Source of the DNA: Bacteroidota bacterium
GTDB lineage: Bacteria; Bacteroidota; Bacteroidia; Chitinophagales; Saprospiraceae
DNA length: 64,000 bases
Direction: 5' to 3'
Assembly (NCBI GenBank): GCA_020160935.1
Contig: JAIUPL010000004.1
Coordinates: forward strand, 124,001-188,000
This document shows, piece after piece, positions 37,138-46,163 of the stretch (the stretch's first letter is position 1; every line of letters begins with the position of its first letter). The notes under the pieces are model-generated. The model ran no database searches and had not been told where the DNA came from. It worked only from the letters and a program-made list of their open reading frames with translations. The translations under genes and the position numbers were made by a program.

Positions 37138-38442
37138 GTGGAAACAATTGATACTACAGCAGCGCCCGCAAAAAACAACCCGCGCACGATCAATGGCTGG
37201 GCATTTTTCGACTGGGCAAACAGCGCCTATGCGCTGGTGATCACAGTGGCTATTTTCCCTGGCTACTTCCTGGAACTTACCAGCGACTCTGTCAATGTGC
37301 TCGGTTTCCGGATGTCGGACAGCACCTTGTACGCTTGGAGTATCGCGCTGGCATACATGGTCATTGCCATATTGTCGCCCATCTTGTCGGGTATTGCTGA
37401 TTATGGAGGTCAGAAAAAAGCATTTTTGCGCTTCTTTACCACACTCGGTGCGCTGGCGTGCATCTCCCTGCTGTTTTTCACAGGCATGCCCACGCTGTGG
37501 GTGGGCGTATTGGGTTTTATACTGGCTACGATAGGTTTCGCCGGTGGTATTGTGTTCTACAATTCCTTTTTGCCACTCATCGCTACGGAAGACCGATACG
37601 ATGATGTCAGCGCCAAGGGATTCAGTTACGGGTTTATTGGCAGCGTGATTTTGCTGCTTATCAACCTGCTGGTTATCATGAAATACCAGTGGTTTGGGTT
37701 CCCGGATGGCTTGCGGGCAGTGCCCACAGCATTTGTGATGGTAGGACTTTGGTGGATCGGGTTTGCGCAAATTCCGCTGCGCAGGCTCCCGGAAGACCGG
37801 GTAGAGAAGCAACCCAAGGCCAATCTGATACGCAAGGGTTACGATGAATTGCTCAAAGCCTGGCACTCGCTCAAGCAGGATCGCAATACCGTAGCATTTC
37901 TGATTTCTTTTTTCTGCTACAATGCGGGCGTGCAGGCAGTACTGTTTCTGGCGTCCACCTTTGCTGAGAAAGAACTCCATTTTTCATCTGCCGGCTTGAT
38001 TCTGCTGGTGTTGATCCTTCAAATTGTAGCCATTGGAGGCGCCTGGGCTTCCGCCAAACTCTCGGGCAAAAAGGGCAACAAATTCTCGCTGATGATCATG
38101 CTGTTCATCTGGACGGTGGTTTGTATTGTCGGCTACTTTGTTCAGACGGGCCTCGATTTTTACCTGCTGGCTTCGGCTGTAGGCCTCGTGATGGGAGGAA
38201 TCCAATCGCTGTCCAGGGCTACTTATGCCAAGTTTTTGCCTGAAAACACACCGGATACGGCTTCCTACTTCAGTTTTTACGATGTCATGGACAAGGTTTC
38301 CACCGTTGCCGGCACCTTCGTTTTTGGCTTTGTAGAACAACTTACCGGCGGTATGCGCAACAGCGTTCTGGCTTTGGCCGTTTTTTTTGTGGTCAGTGTG
38401 GTGGTGCTGGCTACGGTGACGGTGAGGAGGATGAAGTCTTGA
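37138..38442 (+). CDS. MFS transporter, UMF1/Atg22-like family
   Basis: A 434-residue, 12-TM protein starting at GTG. The opening NGWAFFDWANSAYALVITVAIFPG (cited in part) and the GFSYGFIGSVILLLINL and LSRATYAKFLPE regions are typical of the bacterial UMF1 family, which is distantly related to vacuolar amino-acid effluxer Atg22. It may export amino acids; this is inferred from the family only. It could share a transcript with the MscS gene. Its stop overlaps the palindrome at 38442. Confidence 0.87.
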   Translation: METIDTTAAPAKNNPRTINGWAFFDWANSAYALVITVAIFPGYFLELTSDSVNVLGFRMSDSTLYAWSIALAYMVIAILSPILSGIADYGGQKKAFLRFFTTLGALACISLLFFTGMPTLWVGVLGFILATIGFAGGIVFYNSFLPLIATEDRYDDVSAKGFSYGFIGSVILLLINLLVIMKYQWFGFPDGLRAVPTAFVMVGLWWIGFAQIPLRRLPEDRVEKQPKANLIRKGYDELLKAWHSLKQDRNTVAFLISFFCYNAGVQAVLFLASTFAEKELHFSSAGLILLVLILQIVAIGGAWASAKLSGKKGNKFSLMIMLFIWTVVCIVGYFVQTGLDFYLLASAVGLVMGGIQSLSRATYAKFLPENTPDTASYFSFYDVMDKVSTVAGTFVFGFVEQLTGGMRNSVLALAVFFVVSVVVLATVTVRRMKS

Positions 38443-38568
38443 GTCCTGAGTCGACAGTCCTGAGTCCTGAGTCTGTAGAGTACACCTTGATACTCCTGGA
38501 ATTCAAATTAACAAACGCCAGGAGTATCAAGGTGTACTCTACAGACTCAGGACTGTCGACTCAGGACT
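38442..38568. repeat. Palindrome, agtcctg arms, gtagagtacacc motif
   Basis: Left arm 38442-38499 (one agtcctg unit more than the right), inner stem cttgatactcctgg, short A/T loop, right arm 38518-38568. It has the same outer and middle modules as 7667-7799 but a different inner stem. Both flanking genes end within it. Confidence 0.92.
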
Positions 38569-39626
38569 TTCCGAAGAAACTTCAGCCAGTTTCCATGCAT
38601 AATATTCTCCACGTCCTCTTCTGAATAGCCGCGTACCTCCAGCAGGGTTTCCATTTTTTGCAGATCGGAAATGGTGGTCACATCGTAGGGGCATTGTTCG
38701 GTACCGAAAGCACCGTCGAGATCGGAGCCGATGCCGACATGCAAGGCGTTTCCAGCCAATTGACAGATGTGGTCGATATGATCGATGATCCGATCCATGT
38801 TGCAATTCATGGATTCAGGGGTCGATACCTGGCGTTGCCAGTCCGGCACAATCATCCACGCATCGAATGCTGCGCCGATCACAGCACCTCGTCGGATGAG
38901 TTCCTTCAGTTGTTCATCGGAAAATTGTCGGTTGTGCGGTACCAGTTCCCGGCAATTGTTGTGGCTGGCCCACACATGTCCGTTAAAATGTTCCATCGCT
39001 TGCCAGAAAGCATCGTCGCACAAATGCGTGGCATCGAGAATCATGCCCAATGATTCCATTTTTTTTAGCAAATCGATGCCTGCCTGCCCCATTTTCCCCG
39101 TTGCATCGGTTCCATTAGCATACCGCCCCGGGCCATAGTGAGCAGGGCCAATCGCGCGCAGACCGTAGTTCCAGGCGATTTCCACGTGTTCGAGGCTCAC
39201 CAGCGAATCGGCGCCTTCGAGGCTCAAGATGTACCCTACAGGTTTTTGTGCCGTGGATGCGCCGTCATTCCACATGGCAAGATGATCTTTTAGTGATTGC
39301 AAATCAGTGATTTGCACCATTTCACCTGCGGCTTCCATGGCGCGGTACCAGGCCAGTTGGGCCTGCGTTTGCGCCCAGGCTTGCTCGGGTGAATTCCAGC
39401 CCGGCAAGGGATTGTCGGGCGCTACGAAGCGGGCAATTTGCGTCGCCACCACGAGGCCAATATTGCCTTCCCGCAATTCGGGCAGGCAAACAGTAGCATG
39501 ACCCCGATCAGGCTTGTCAGTCAGGCCTTGTTCGCGTTCGTTGATAGCCAGAATGGGCTGCCGCAGGTCACGGTTCCACTCCATGGCATTCATGCTGAGG
39601 TCGAGGTGCGCGTCTATTATAAACAT
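38547..39626 (-). CDS. Membrane-dipeptidase-like zinc peptidase (family M19)
   Basis: A 359-residue TIM-barrel amidohydrolase from the ATG at 39626 (MFIIDAHLDL). Metal ligands are visible in IDAHLDLS, the bridging Glu region (SLEGADSL), ILDATHLCDDAFW, VWASHNNCREL and GIGSDLDGAFG. The family cleaves dipeptides, often with a D-residue at the C-terminal side. It lies downstream of a D-threonine-aldolase-like gene and a RidA gene on the same strand, which suggests D-amino-acid peptide catabolism. The last residues (VLSRQS) and the stop come from the palindrome arm. Confidence 0.9.
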   Translation of the reverse strand: MFIIDAHLDLSMNAMEWNRDLRQPILAINEREQGLTDKPDRGHATVCLPELREGNIGLVVATQIARFVAPDNPLPGWNSPEQAWAQTQAQLAWYRAMEAAGEMVQITDLQSLKDHLAMWNDGASTAQKPVGYILSLEGADSLVSLEHVEIAWNYGLRAIGPAHYGPGRYANGTDATGKMGQAGIDLLKKMESLGMILDATHLCDDAFWQAMEHFNGHVWASHNNCRELVPHNRQFSDEQLKELIRRGAVIGAAFDAWMIVPDWQRQVSTPESMNCNMDRIIDHIDHICQLAGNALHVGIGSDLDGAFGTEQCPYDVTTISDLQKMETLLEVRGYSEEDVENIMHGNWLKFLRKVLSRQS

Positions 39627-39649
39627 GTCGGATAAATTAAGAGGCAATT

Positions 39650-39712
39650 AGCAAGGGGCAAGGGGCAAGAGGCAAGGGGCAAGGGGCAAGAGGCAAAGGG
39701 CGAGGTGTGTGG
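39650..39712. repeat. One-sided ggggcaagaggcaa arm
   Basis: A tandem tract of aaggggcaag / aggcaa units between the dipeptidase start and the aldolase-like stop. No complementary arm is present. Same family as 12237-12378. Confidence 0.7.
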
Positions 39713-39713
39713 T

Positions 39714-40820
39714 TTAGATGGTGAGGGTGCGGTCGCGGGCGACCGTGGGCCATTCGCCTGTCACTCGGCCATTTTCAACCGTAAAGGCGCGTTCGTGCAA
39801 GGCCACGGTGGGACAAATGTGAAAAGGCATGGCATACAACACATCGCCCGTTTTCCAGGCGTGGCCGGATTCCGCTTCCACGACCAAATGTTCTTCGCTT
39901 TGCCCGACGGGTTTTAGTCCTGGCGCATCGGGGAAAAATACCCGATGATCGATCGGGTTTTCTGCGGCTACGGATTTGTGGCCAAGATCGAGGCAAATTT
40001 TGTCGGCTGCCGGCAAGGAAACAACACGTGTAACAAGCAGTGCTGCCGGCCGAAACAACTGATCGGGACATAAATCTCCATAACCTTTGTCCCAGTACAC
40101 GAAGGTTCCCGGGCTGCACTCCACGCCTTGCCGCCGCGCATGAATGGTAAAAGTGGGCGAGCCGCCGGCAATGATGTGCGGCGCAGGAAAACCTGCATGC
40201 AACAGCGCCTCCTCCAAGTTTTTTACCCGTTCAAATGCTGCGTTACAGGCTGCTGCGCGTGCATACAGATCGGCATGGCGAATGTGCCCGTCGTAGGCAT
40301 GCAATCCGACTGGCCGAATGCCCGTCATTTCCACACAGGCAGCGTACAAATCGAAAGCAGTTTCAGGCGAAATTCCGGTACGGTTTTGCCCAATATTCAG
40401 ATCAACCCACACCTGTGCCTCCATTTGCTGTTGGGCAAATGCGTTTGAAATCGCCGTTGCCGCCGAAAGGTCATCGACCAGGCAGGAAAATCGGGTAGCC
40501 GGAAATTTTCGGATCAACCCGATCCATCGCCGCACTTTGGGCCCCACCGGCTGGTAGGCCAGCACTACATCGGGCGCGCCACAGAGGGCAAGCATTTCTG
40601 CTTCGGCAATGGTGGCGCATTTAAATTTCCGAATGCCCGCTTCGAGCATCATGTGGGTCACATCCGGCGACTTATGCGTTTTTACGTGCGGGCGCAATCG
40701 ATCGGCGCTTCCCGCCATTTGAATGGCCAGGTCGATGTTGTGGCGCACCACTTCCGGGTATACCACCAGCGCGGGAGAATCCAGCCCGGATATGTCGTCT
40801 ATCGAATATTGAACTGCCAT
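39714..40820 (-). CDS. D-threonine aldolase / D-serine dehydratase-like PLP enzyme
   Basis: A 368-residue fold-type III PLP enzyme starting MAVQYSIDDISGLDSPALVV. The PLP lysine is in RPHVKTHKSPDV. The alanine-racemase-like barrel fills about 10-260. The C-terminal beta domain has the metal-site pattern FHICPTVALHE (His and Cys), found in D-threonine aldolase and eukaryotic-type D-serine dehydratase. It should cleave or deaminate a D-beta-hydroxy amino acid. It starts 10 bp after the RidA stop, so the two are surely co-transcribed. The longer frame to 41000 overlaps RidA and is rejected. Confidence 0.88.
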   Translation of the reverse strand: MAVQYSIDDISGLDSPALVVYPEVVRHNIDLAIQMAGSADRLRPHVKTHKSPDVTHMMLEAGIRKFKCATIAEAEMLALCGAPDVVLAYQPVGPKVRRWIGLIRKFPATRFSCLVDDLSAATAISNAFAQQQMEAQVWVDLNIGQNRTGISPETAFDLYAACVEMTGIRPVGLHAYDGHIRHADLYARAAACNAAFERVKNLEEALLHAGFPAPHIIAGGSPTFTIHARRQGVECSPGTFVYWDKGYGDLCPDQLFRPAALLVTRVVSLPAADKICLDLGHKSVAAENPIDHRVFFPDAPGLKPVGQSEEHLVVEAESGHAWKTGDVLYAMPFHICPTVALHERAFTVENGRVTGEWPTVARDRTLTI

Positions 40821-40830
40821 GGAAATTTGC

Positions 40831-41301
40831 TCAAACCAGTTCAAAAATACCTTCAATTTCCACGGCCACGTTGCCGGGCAAAGAGCCCATGCCGACTGCA
40901 CTGCGTACGCCGATGCCGTGTTCTTCTCCCCACAATTCGGCAAACAAAGCGCTGCACCCATTGATAACAATCGGATGCTTCTCGTATTCCGGCGTGGCAT
41001 TTACCATGCCCAGCAGTTTGATCACTCCTTTTACCCGGTCGAGATTGCCCAGGTGTTTTGCAAGTGAACTAAGTATAGCCAGGCCGCATTGTCGGGCGGC
41101 TGCCTGGCCTTGTTCTTCGTTCAGGTCTTTGCCCAGTTTGCCAGAGATGAGTGTGCCATCTGTTTGAATGGAAACGTGGCCGGAAACATATACCAGATTA
41201 CCCACCGTCACGCAGGATTTGTAAATGCCTTTGGAAGGAGGAAGTACGGGAAGTGTGAGGCCCAGGGCCGTAAGTTTTTGTTCGATAACGCTGGTTGCCA
41301 T
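40831..41301 (-). CDS. RidA/YjgF-family enamine/imine deaminase
   Basis: A 156-residue trimeric RidA-fold protein. It shows LVYVSGHVSIQTDGTLISGK near the N-terminus, the LAKHLGNLDRVKGVIKLLG region, and the Arg of the active site in HGIGVRSAVGMGSLPGNVAVE. It belongs to the longer RidA subfamily. RidA proteins hydrolyse reactive enamines released by PLP dehydratases. Placing it first in a unit with a D-serine-dehydratase/aldolase-like enzyme fits a clean-up role. Confidence 0.92.
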   Translation of the reverse strand: MATSVIEQKLTALGLTLPVLPPSKGIYKSCVTVGNLVYVSGHVSIQTDGTLISGKLGKDLNEEQGQAAARQCGLAILSSLAKHLGNLDRVKGVIKLLGMVNATPEYEKHPIVINGCSALFAELWGEEHGIGVRSAVGMGSLPGNVAVEIEGIFELV

Positions 41302-41377
41302 GTGTATTTTTATTCAGGTGAAACGGGCAGTAAGATAGGCAGGGCGCAGTTTTATCCCGACAGTTTGCAAAGGAATT

Positions 41378-42682
41378 ATGAACAACTTCTTACTCTTGTG
41401 CATGAAATTTCCTGTGCGATACAAAGTCCTGGCCGGACTGTTTTTTCTTTCTGTGATCGTTTACCTCGATCGGGTATGTATATCGCTGGTGTCGGGACAA
41501 ATCAAGAAGGAACTACAGATTTCTACCGAAATGTGGGGCTGGGTATTGAGCGCTTTTGCACTGTCATACGCCCTGTTTGAACTGCCGACGGGTGTGCTGG
41601 GCGACCGGCTCGGGCCACGCCGCATCCTCACCCGGGTAGTGTTGTGGTGGTCGGTATTTACAGCGCTCACCGGCACGGCACTGAGTTGGATGCACCTGAT
41701 CGCGGTGCGTTTTTTGTTCGGTGCAGGCGAGGCAGGGGCTTATCCCAATGCATCCATTGTGGTATCGCGCTGGTTTCCGGCGGCAGAAACGGGGGCTGCA
41801 CAGTCGTTCATCTGGGCTGCGGGACGCCTGGGTGGCGTTTTGGCGCCCGTAATTGTTTTGGGTGTGGCACAATCATTTGGCTGGCGCGCCTCGTTCTGGG
41901 TATTAGGCGTTATCGGCGTGCTGTGGGCAGTGGTGTGGTATCGCTGGTTTCGCGATTTGCCGCATGAAATGCCAGGCATTTCTCCGGAAGAACTGGAACA
42001 CATCGAATCAAAACGCCGCTTTCGCCAGCACAGCCACCACATTCCCTGGCGACAACTGCTGCGCAGCCGCAACATGTGGGCGATCATGGGCATGTTTCAT
42101 CTGTATATGTGGGGCGCCTATTTTTTCACGGGCTGGCTTTCTACTTACCTGGAAGAAGGGCGGCACTTTTCGGCAGATGAACGCAAAATGTTTGTCATGC
42201 TGCCGTTTTTTCTAGGTGCGCTCGGCTGCTTTACCGGCGGTTTTGCGAGCGACTGGCTGGCGCGGCGTTACAGCTTGCGGTTCGGTCGGCGCGCAATAGG
42301 CATCCTCGGAATGGGGCTTTCCAGCATCGTCATTTTAATCGCAGCCGGAACAAAAGACAACTACACAGCGGCTATTTTTCTGGCAATGGGCATGGGTTTC
42401 AAAGACCTGACGCTGCCCGTTTCCTTTGCCGTTTGTGTTGACATTGGTCAAAGCAAATCGGGCACGGTATCAGGCGCCATGAATATGTTCGGACAATTGG
42501 GCGCCGTATTTTTGGGCGTTGTTTTCGGGTATATAGTCAGCCTGAGCGGCGGCGATTACAATGCGCCCTTGTACCTGATTGCTGCCATGCTGTTCGGTGC
42601 ATGTCTGCTGTGGCTGGTAATTGACCCCGAAAAGAAAGTTTTCGAAAGTGAAACACCCCTTTCATCTCACATTTCATCATGA
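41378..42682 (+). CDS. MFS transporter, anion:cation symporter (ACS)-like family
   Basis: A 434-residue, 12-TM permease. TM1 starts YKVLAGLFFLSVIVYLDRVC (the YxDR motif of the ACS family), and the loop 2-3 signature is GVLGDRLGPRRIL. Relatives import hexuronates, sugar acids or related organic anions. The stop overlaps the galactokinase start by 4 bp (ATGA), so the two are translationally coupled and the transporter may bring in galactose or a galactoside. It is divergent from the RidA cluster (76 bp). Met1 and Met9 are both possible starts. Confidence 0.87.
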   Translation: MNNFLLLCMKFPVRYKVLAGLFFLSVIVYLDRVCISLVSGQIKKELQISTEMWGWVLSAFALSYALFELPTGVLGDRLGPRRILTRVVLWWSVFTALTGTALSWMHLIAVRFLFGAGEAGAYPNASIVVSRWFPAAETGAAQSFIWAAGRLGGVLAPVIVLGVAQSFGWRASFWVLGVIGVLWAVVWYRWFRDLPHEMPGISPEELEHIESKRRFRQHSHHIPWRQLLRSRNMWAIMGMFHLYMWGAYFFTGWLSTYLEEGRHFSADERKMFVMLPFFLGALGCFTGGFASDWLARRYSLRFGRRAIGILGMGLSSIVILIAAGTKDNYTAAIFLAMGMGFKDLTLPVSFAVCVDIGQSKSGTVSGAMNMFGQLGAVFLGVVFGYIVSLSGGDYNAPLYLIAAMLFGACLLWLVIDPEKKVFESETPLSSHISS

Positions 42683-43833
42683 ACGCATCCTCTGTCCAGT
42701 CTGCTTATTCAGCACGTTTTTCCGCAGCACCCGAGATCACCGTGAGAGCGCCGGGACGCATCAATGTGATTGGTGAACACACCGACTACAATGCCGGATT
42801 CGTATTGCCGGCCGCTATCGACAAAGCCATCTGGATGGCTGCCGGGCGGCGCGACGATGGGCGATTCGCTTTTTATGCGCTTGATCTCGACGCATTTTTT
42901 ATTTCTGAAAACGCCGACACGATTTTTCAGGAACAATACAAATGGGCCAATTACCTGCTTGGCGTCGTCAGCGAGGCCCGCAAAGACGGCCATAACATCG
43001 GTGGACTCAATGTGGCATTTGGTGGCGACGTGCCCCTGGGCGCCGGGCTGAGTTCGTCGGCAGCGCTGGAAAGCGGCGCGATGTTCATTTTCAATGAATT
43101 ATACAATCTCGGGCTGTCGCGCATGGACATCGTGCGGCTGGCCCAGCGCGGCGAAAACAATTTCGTAGGCATGAAATGCGGCATCATGGACATGTTTGCT
43201 TCAGTCATCAGCCGCGAAAAATCGGTGGTGCGCCTCGATTGCCGCAGCCTCGATTATGCCTATTTCCCTTTTGATACGGAAGAGTACAGCCTGGTGTTGA
43301 TCGACTCGGGCGTGAAGCACACCCTGGTGGACTCCGAATACAATACCCGTCGGGCAGAATGTGAAGAAGGGGTGGCTGTGTTGAAACAATTCGACCCGCG
43401 TATCAGTAGCCTCCGCGATGTGTCGATGGATTTATTGCAGCAACACGAAGCCGATCTTCGGCCGCTTGTTTTTCGGCGCTGCAAATTCGTAGTGGCCGAA
43501 ATTGCGCGGGTAGAGCAGGCATGCGCCGCACTTCAGAAAAAGGATTTTAAAGCCCTGGGCCAACTGATGTTTGAAGGCCATGACGGCTTGAATCTCGACT
43601 ACGAAGTGTGTGTGCCCGAAACCAATTTTCTGGTGGAAAAGGCCCGCAATTTCACAGGCGTAGCCGGCGCCCGCCAGATGGGCGGAGGATTCGGCGGTTG
43701 TACCATCAACCTGGTAGAAACCGCAGCCATGGATGCTTTTCTGGATTTCGTGCGTACGGCTTACGAAGAAGCGTTTGGGATTGTTGCCCGGGTGTATCCG
43801 GTGCATTTGACGGGCGGAACGACCAGGGTTTGA
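42679..43833 (+). CDS. galK: Galactokinase
   Basis: A 384-residue GHMP kinase that phosphorylates galactose at C1. The galactokinase signature is APGRINVIGEHTDYNAGFVL. The ATP loop is VPLGAGLSSSAALESG and the third motif GARQMGGGFGGCTINLV. The catalytic Asp lies in FVGMKCGIMDMFASV. The other Leloir genes (galT, galE, galM) are absent here, so they must lie elsewhere. Confidence 0.94.
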   Translation: MNASSVQSAYSARFSAAPEITVRAPGRINVIGEHTDYNAGFVLPAAIDKAIWMAAGRRDDGRFAFYALDLDAFFISENADTIFQEQYKWANYLLGVVSEARKDGHNIGGLNVAFGGDVPLGAGLSSSAALESGAMFIFNELYNLGLSRMDIVRLAQRGENNFVGMKCGIMDMFASVISREKSVVRLDCRSLDYAYFPFDTEEYSLVLIDSGVKHTLVDSEYNTRRAECEEGVAVLKQFDPRISSLRDVSMDLLQQHEADLRPLVFRRCKFVVAEIARVEQACAALQKKDFKALGQLMFEGHDGLNLDYEVCVPETNFLVEKARNFTGVAGARQMGGGFGGCTINLVETAAMDAFLDFVRTAYEEAFGIVARVYPVHLTGGTTRV

Positions 43834-43846
43834 TGAACACAGTGCA

Positions 43847-44623
43847 TCAAAGCAACCGTTCGTGCACCAGCGTATAATTATGACAATTCGGCTCCCTGGC
43901 CACCACTCGAAATCCCGCTTGTACCAACGATTGCAAGGATGCTTCGATGCGCCCGATGTAGCCACCATCCAGGTGGTTGGCGTGCGATTCATCGTACTCG
44001 ATACACAGTACATTGACCGGAATTTTATCTTCCAAAACCGTTTGTAAAACCGTGTACTCCGCACCTTCGATGTCGATTTTCAGCAAATCAATATGGGTAT
44101 GGCCCTGGGCATGCATCAACTCCGACAAGCGGCAAACCGGCACTTCGATAAACTGTTCGGTTTTTTGCAGATTGACCAGAGAATGCGAAATATGCGCCTC
44201 GTTTTCAGGTTTGAAAAAACGCAGCGTCGTGGTTTCGCTCCAAAGTCCAATCGGATGCATATGCAGCAAATCGGCCGTTTTCGGCGGATAGGAAGGGTAT
44301 TTTCCGGAAGGCGTATTGGACAAAGGCATGTCGGCGCCAGCGCGTATGCTGTTTTGTAATTGCTGTACGTGTGCTACTGCGCGGGGCGTTGGATCGACAA
44401 TTTGCACGGCACAGCCATATTTACCAGCCACTGCTGCATCAAAAGAAACATCTTCGCCCGCCCCAACCAGATACACGGTGGATGCCGGGTTGAGCATTCC
44501 CTCCGGAATGATCCATCCGCCGTATGTCGTACCCAGGCGTTCGAGTGGAAGCAGCGGCTTTATGGATACATTGATCTTGCGCTCTGTCCACTTGTAAAAT
44601 CTTGACGTCAGGTACTTGAGCAT
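43847..44623 (-). CDS. FkbM-family SAM-dependent methyltransferase
   Basis: From the ATG at 44623 the product is 258 residues. A Rossmann-type methyltransferase domain begins at VYLVGAGEDVSFDAAVAGKY (SAM loop) and includes HIDLLKIDIEGAEYTVLQTV, the hallmark LKIDIEGAE of the FkbM family. Such enzymes methylate hydroxyls of sugars or polyketides. The N-terminal 40 residues are basic. The frame extends to a TTG at 44656. No glycan cluster surrounds it. It is convergent with galK. Confidence 0.88.
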   Translation of the reverse strand: MLKYLTSRFYKWTERKINVSIKPLLPLERLGTTYGGWIIPEGMLNPASTVYLVGAGEDVSFDAAVAGKYGCAVQIVDPTPRAVAHVQQLQNSIRAGADMPLSNTPSGKYPSYPPKTADLLHMHPIGLWSETTTLRFFKPENEAHISHSLVNLQKTEQFIEVPVCRLSELMHAQGHTHIDLLKIDIEGAEYTVLQTVLEDKIPVNVLCIEYDESHANHLDGGYIGRIEASLQSLVQAGFRVVAREPNCHNYTLVHERLL

Positions 44624-44659
44624 GTGTTCGTGGATAATTGTGGCCAGTTGGGGCAAAAG

Positions 44660-46006
44660 TTAAAGTGCGTTCAATACTGCCGCCTGCGCTTGCAATGCTT
44701 CCCCATCGGTATTCAGTTGGCCCAGCAACACGGGAGCGATGGTATTCAGTCGGCCTTCTTCAAACGGCATTTCAATTTTCACATAATTGTCGGTAAAACC
44801 CGACAGCAGGGAGCGGTCTTTGTGTTGTTCAAACAGCACAGGGCGTTCGGTTCCGCTATGTTCCTGGTAAAAAGCGCGGCGTTTCATTTCCGACAGTCCG
44901 CGCAAGGCCTGGTTGCGGCGTCGGCGCTCTTCTACGGGAACCACACCGGGCATCTCGACTGCGGGCGTATTGGCGCGTTCGGAATAGGTAAAAACATGCA
45001 GGTACGACACGTCGAGTTCTTGCAGGAACTGGTATGTTTCCAGAAAATCGGCCTCCGTTTCGCCCGGAAAACCGACAATCACATCACAGCCAATGCAGGC
45101 ATGCGGCATGAGGCGTTTGGTGAGTGCCACACGTTCGGCGTACAGGTCGCGGCGATAGCGCCGACGCATATCGCGCAGTTGTTTGTCGTTGCCCGACTGG
45201 AGCGGCACATGAAAATGCGGCATAAAACGTTCGCTTTGTGCCACAAAAGCAATGATTTCATCCGTCAGCAGGTTGGGTTCGATGCTGCTGATACGAAAAC
45301 GGCTCACTTCGTCGAGTTGGTCGAGTTCGCGAATCAGGTCTATAAAAAGCGCTTCTTTTTTGGGCCGTACGCCTTCCAGCACTTCTGTGCCATTGCCAAA
45401 ATCGCCGAGGTTGACGCCTGTCAGCACGATTTCCCGGGCGCCGCTGGCAGCAATTTGCCGGGCATTTTGCAGCACACTTTCCACGGTATCCGAACGACTC
45501 GCGCCGCGCGCTTGCGGGATAGTGCAAAACGAACATTTGTAATCGCAGCCGTCCTGCACTTTCAGGAAAGAACGCGTGCGGTCGCCAAAGGAAAACGACG
45601 AGGTGAAGGTGTTCACATCGCGCACTTCACCGGCATGTACCATGCCTTTTCCCTGGGCTTTGCTCAGGTCGTCGACATAGTCGAGAATGCGAAATTTTTC
45701 GCCAGCGCCCAACACCATATCCACCCCCGGAATTTCGGCAATTTCGTGGGGTTTGAGTTGGGCGTAACAACCCGTCACCACCACAAATGCACCCGGCCGG
45801 CGGCGCAGGGCCTGCCGCACAATTTTCTGACACTCTTTATCGGCTTGTTCCGTTACGGAGCAGGTATTCAGCACGTAAATGTCTGCACCTTCCTCGAATT
45901 TCACAGGCAGGTAACCGCTCCCCTCAAACAGCCGGGCCAGTGCCGACGTTTCGGAGTAGTTGAGTTTGCAACCCAGGGTGTGAAAGGCGACGGTGCGCGG
46001 AGTCAT
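44660..46006 (-). CDS. mtaB: tRNA t6A37 methylthiotransferase
   Basis: A 448-residue radical-SAM enzyme that converts t6A37 to ms2t6A37 in tRNAs reading ANN codons. The N-terminal UPF0004 domain starts VAFHTLGCKLNYSETSAL with the first cluster Cys. The radical-SAM CxxxCxxC is in QDGCDYKCSFCTIPQARG, and ELTGVNLGDFG-type residues follow (seen as IVLTGVNLGDFG). The C-terminal TRAM region is short. The HTLGCKLN start marks MtaB rather than MiaB or RimO. The start at 46006 is chosen; the upstream frame is repeat-encoded. Confidence 0.93.
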   Translation of the reverse strand: MTPRTVAFHTLGCKLNYSETSALARLFEGSGYLPVKFEEGADIYVLNTCSVTEQADKECQKIVRQALRRRPGAFVVVTGCYAQLKPHEIAEIPGVDMVLGAGEKFRILDYVDDLSKAQGKGMVHAGEVRDVNTFTSSFSFGDRTRSFLKVQDGCDYKCSFCTIPQARGASRSDTVESVLQNARQIAASGAREIVLTGVNLGDFGNGTEVLEGVRPKKEALFIDLIRELDQLDEVSRFRISSIEPNLLTDEIIAFVAQSERFMPHFHVPLQSGNDKQLRDMRRRYRRDLYAERVALTKRLMPHACIGCDVIVGFPGETEADFLETYQFLQELDVSYLHVFTYSERANTPAVEMPGVVPVEERRRRNQALRGLSEMKRRAFYQEHSGTERPVLFEQHKDRSLLSGFTDNYVKIEMPFEEGRLNTIAPVLLGQLNTDGEALQAQAAVLNAL

Positions 46007-46009
46007 TTT

Positions 46010-46163
46010 TAGAGAGGTGAGAGGGTGAGAGGGTGAGAGGGTGAGAGGGTAATTTAGGGGCGCAAAAGTACGTGGAAAGGGGAATAATACCAAAAATTTT
46101 GATTGAAGTGTACCTTCTCACCTCTCGCTTCTCACCTCTCGCTTCTCACCTCTCACCTCTGCC
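46010..46163. repeat. Palindrome-like pair of gtgagag arms
   Basis: Left tract 46010-46052 (agaggtgagagggtgagagg units), unique centre 46053-46110, right tract 46111-46163 (tctcacctctcgcttctcac units). It has no hairpin core like the others. The right tract lies inside the 3' end of the 46118-47584 gene and encodes its last twelve or so residues. Confidence 0.75.
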
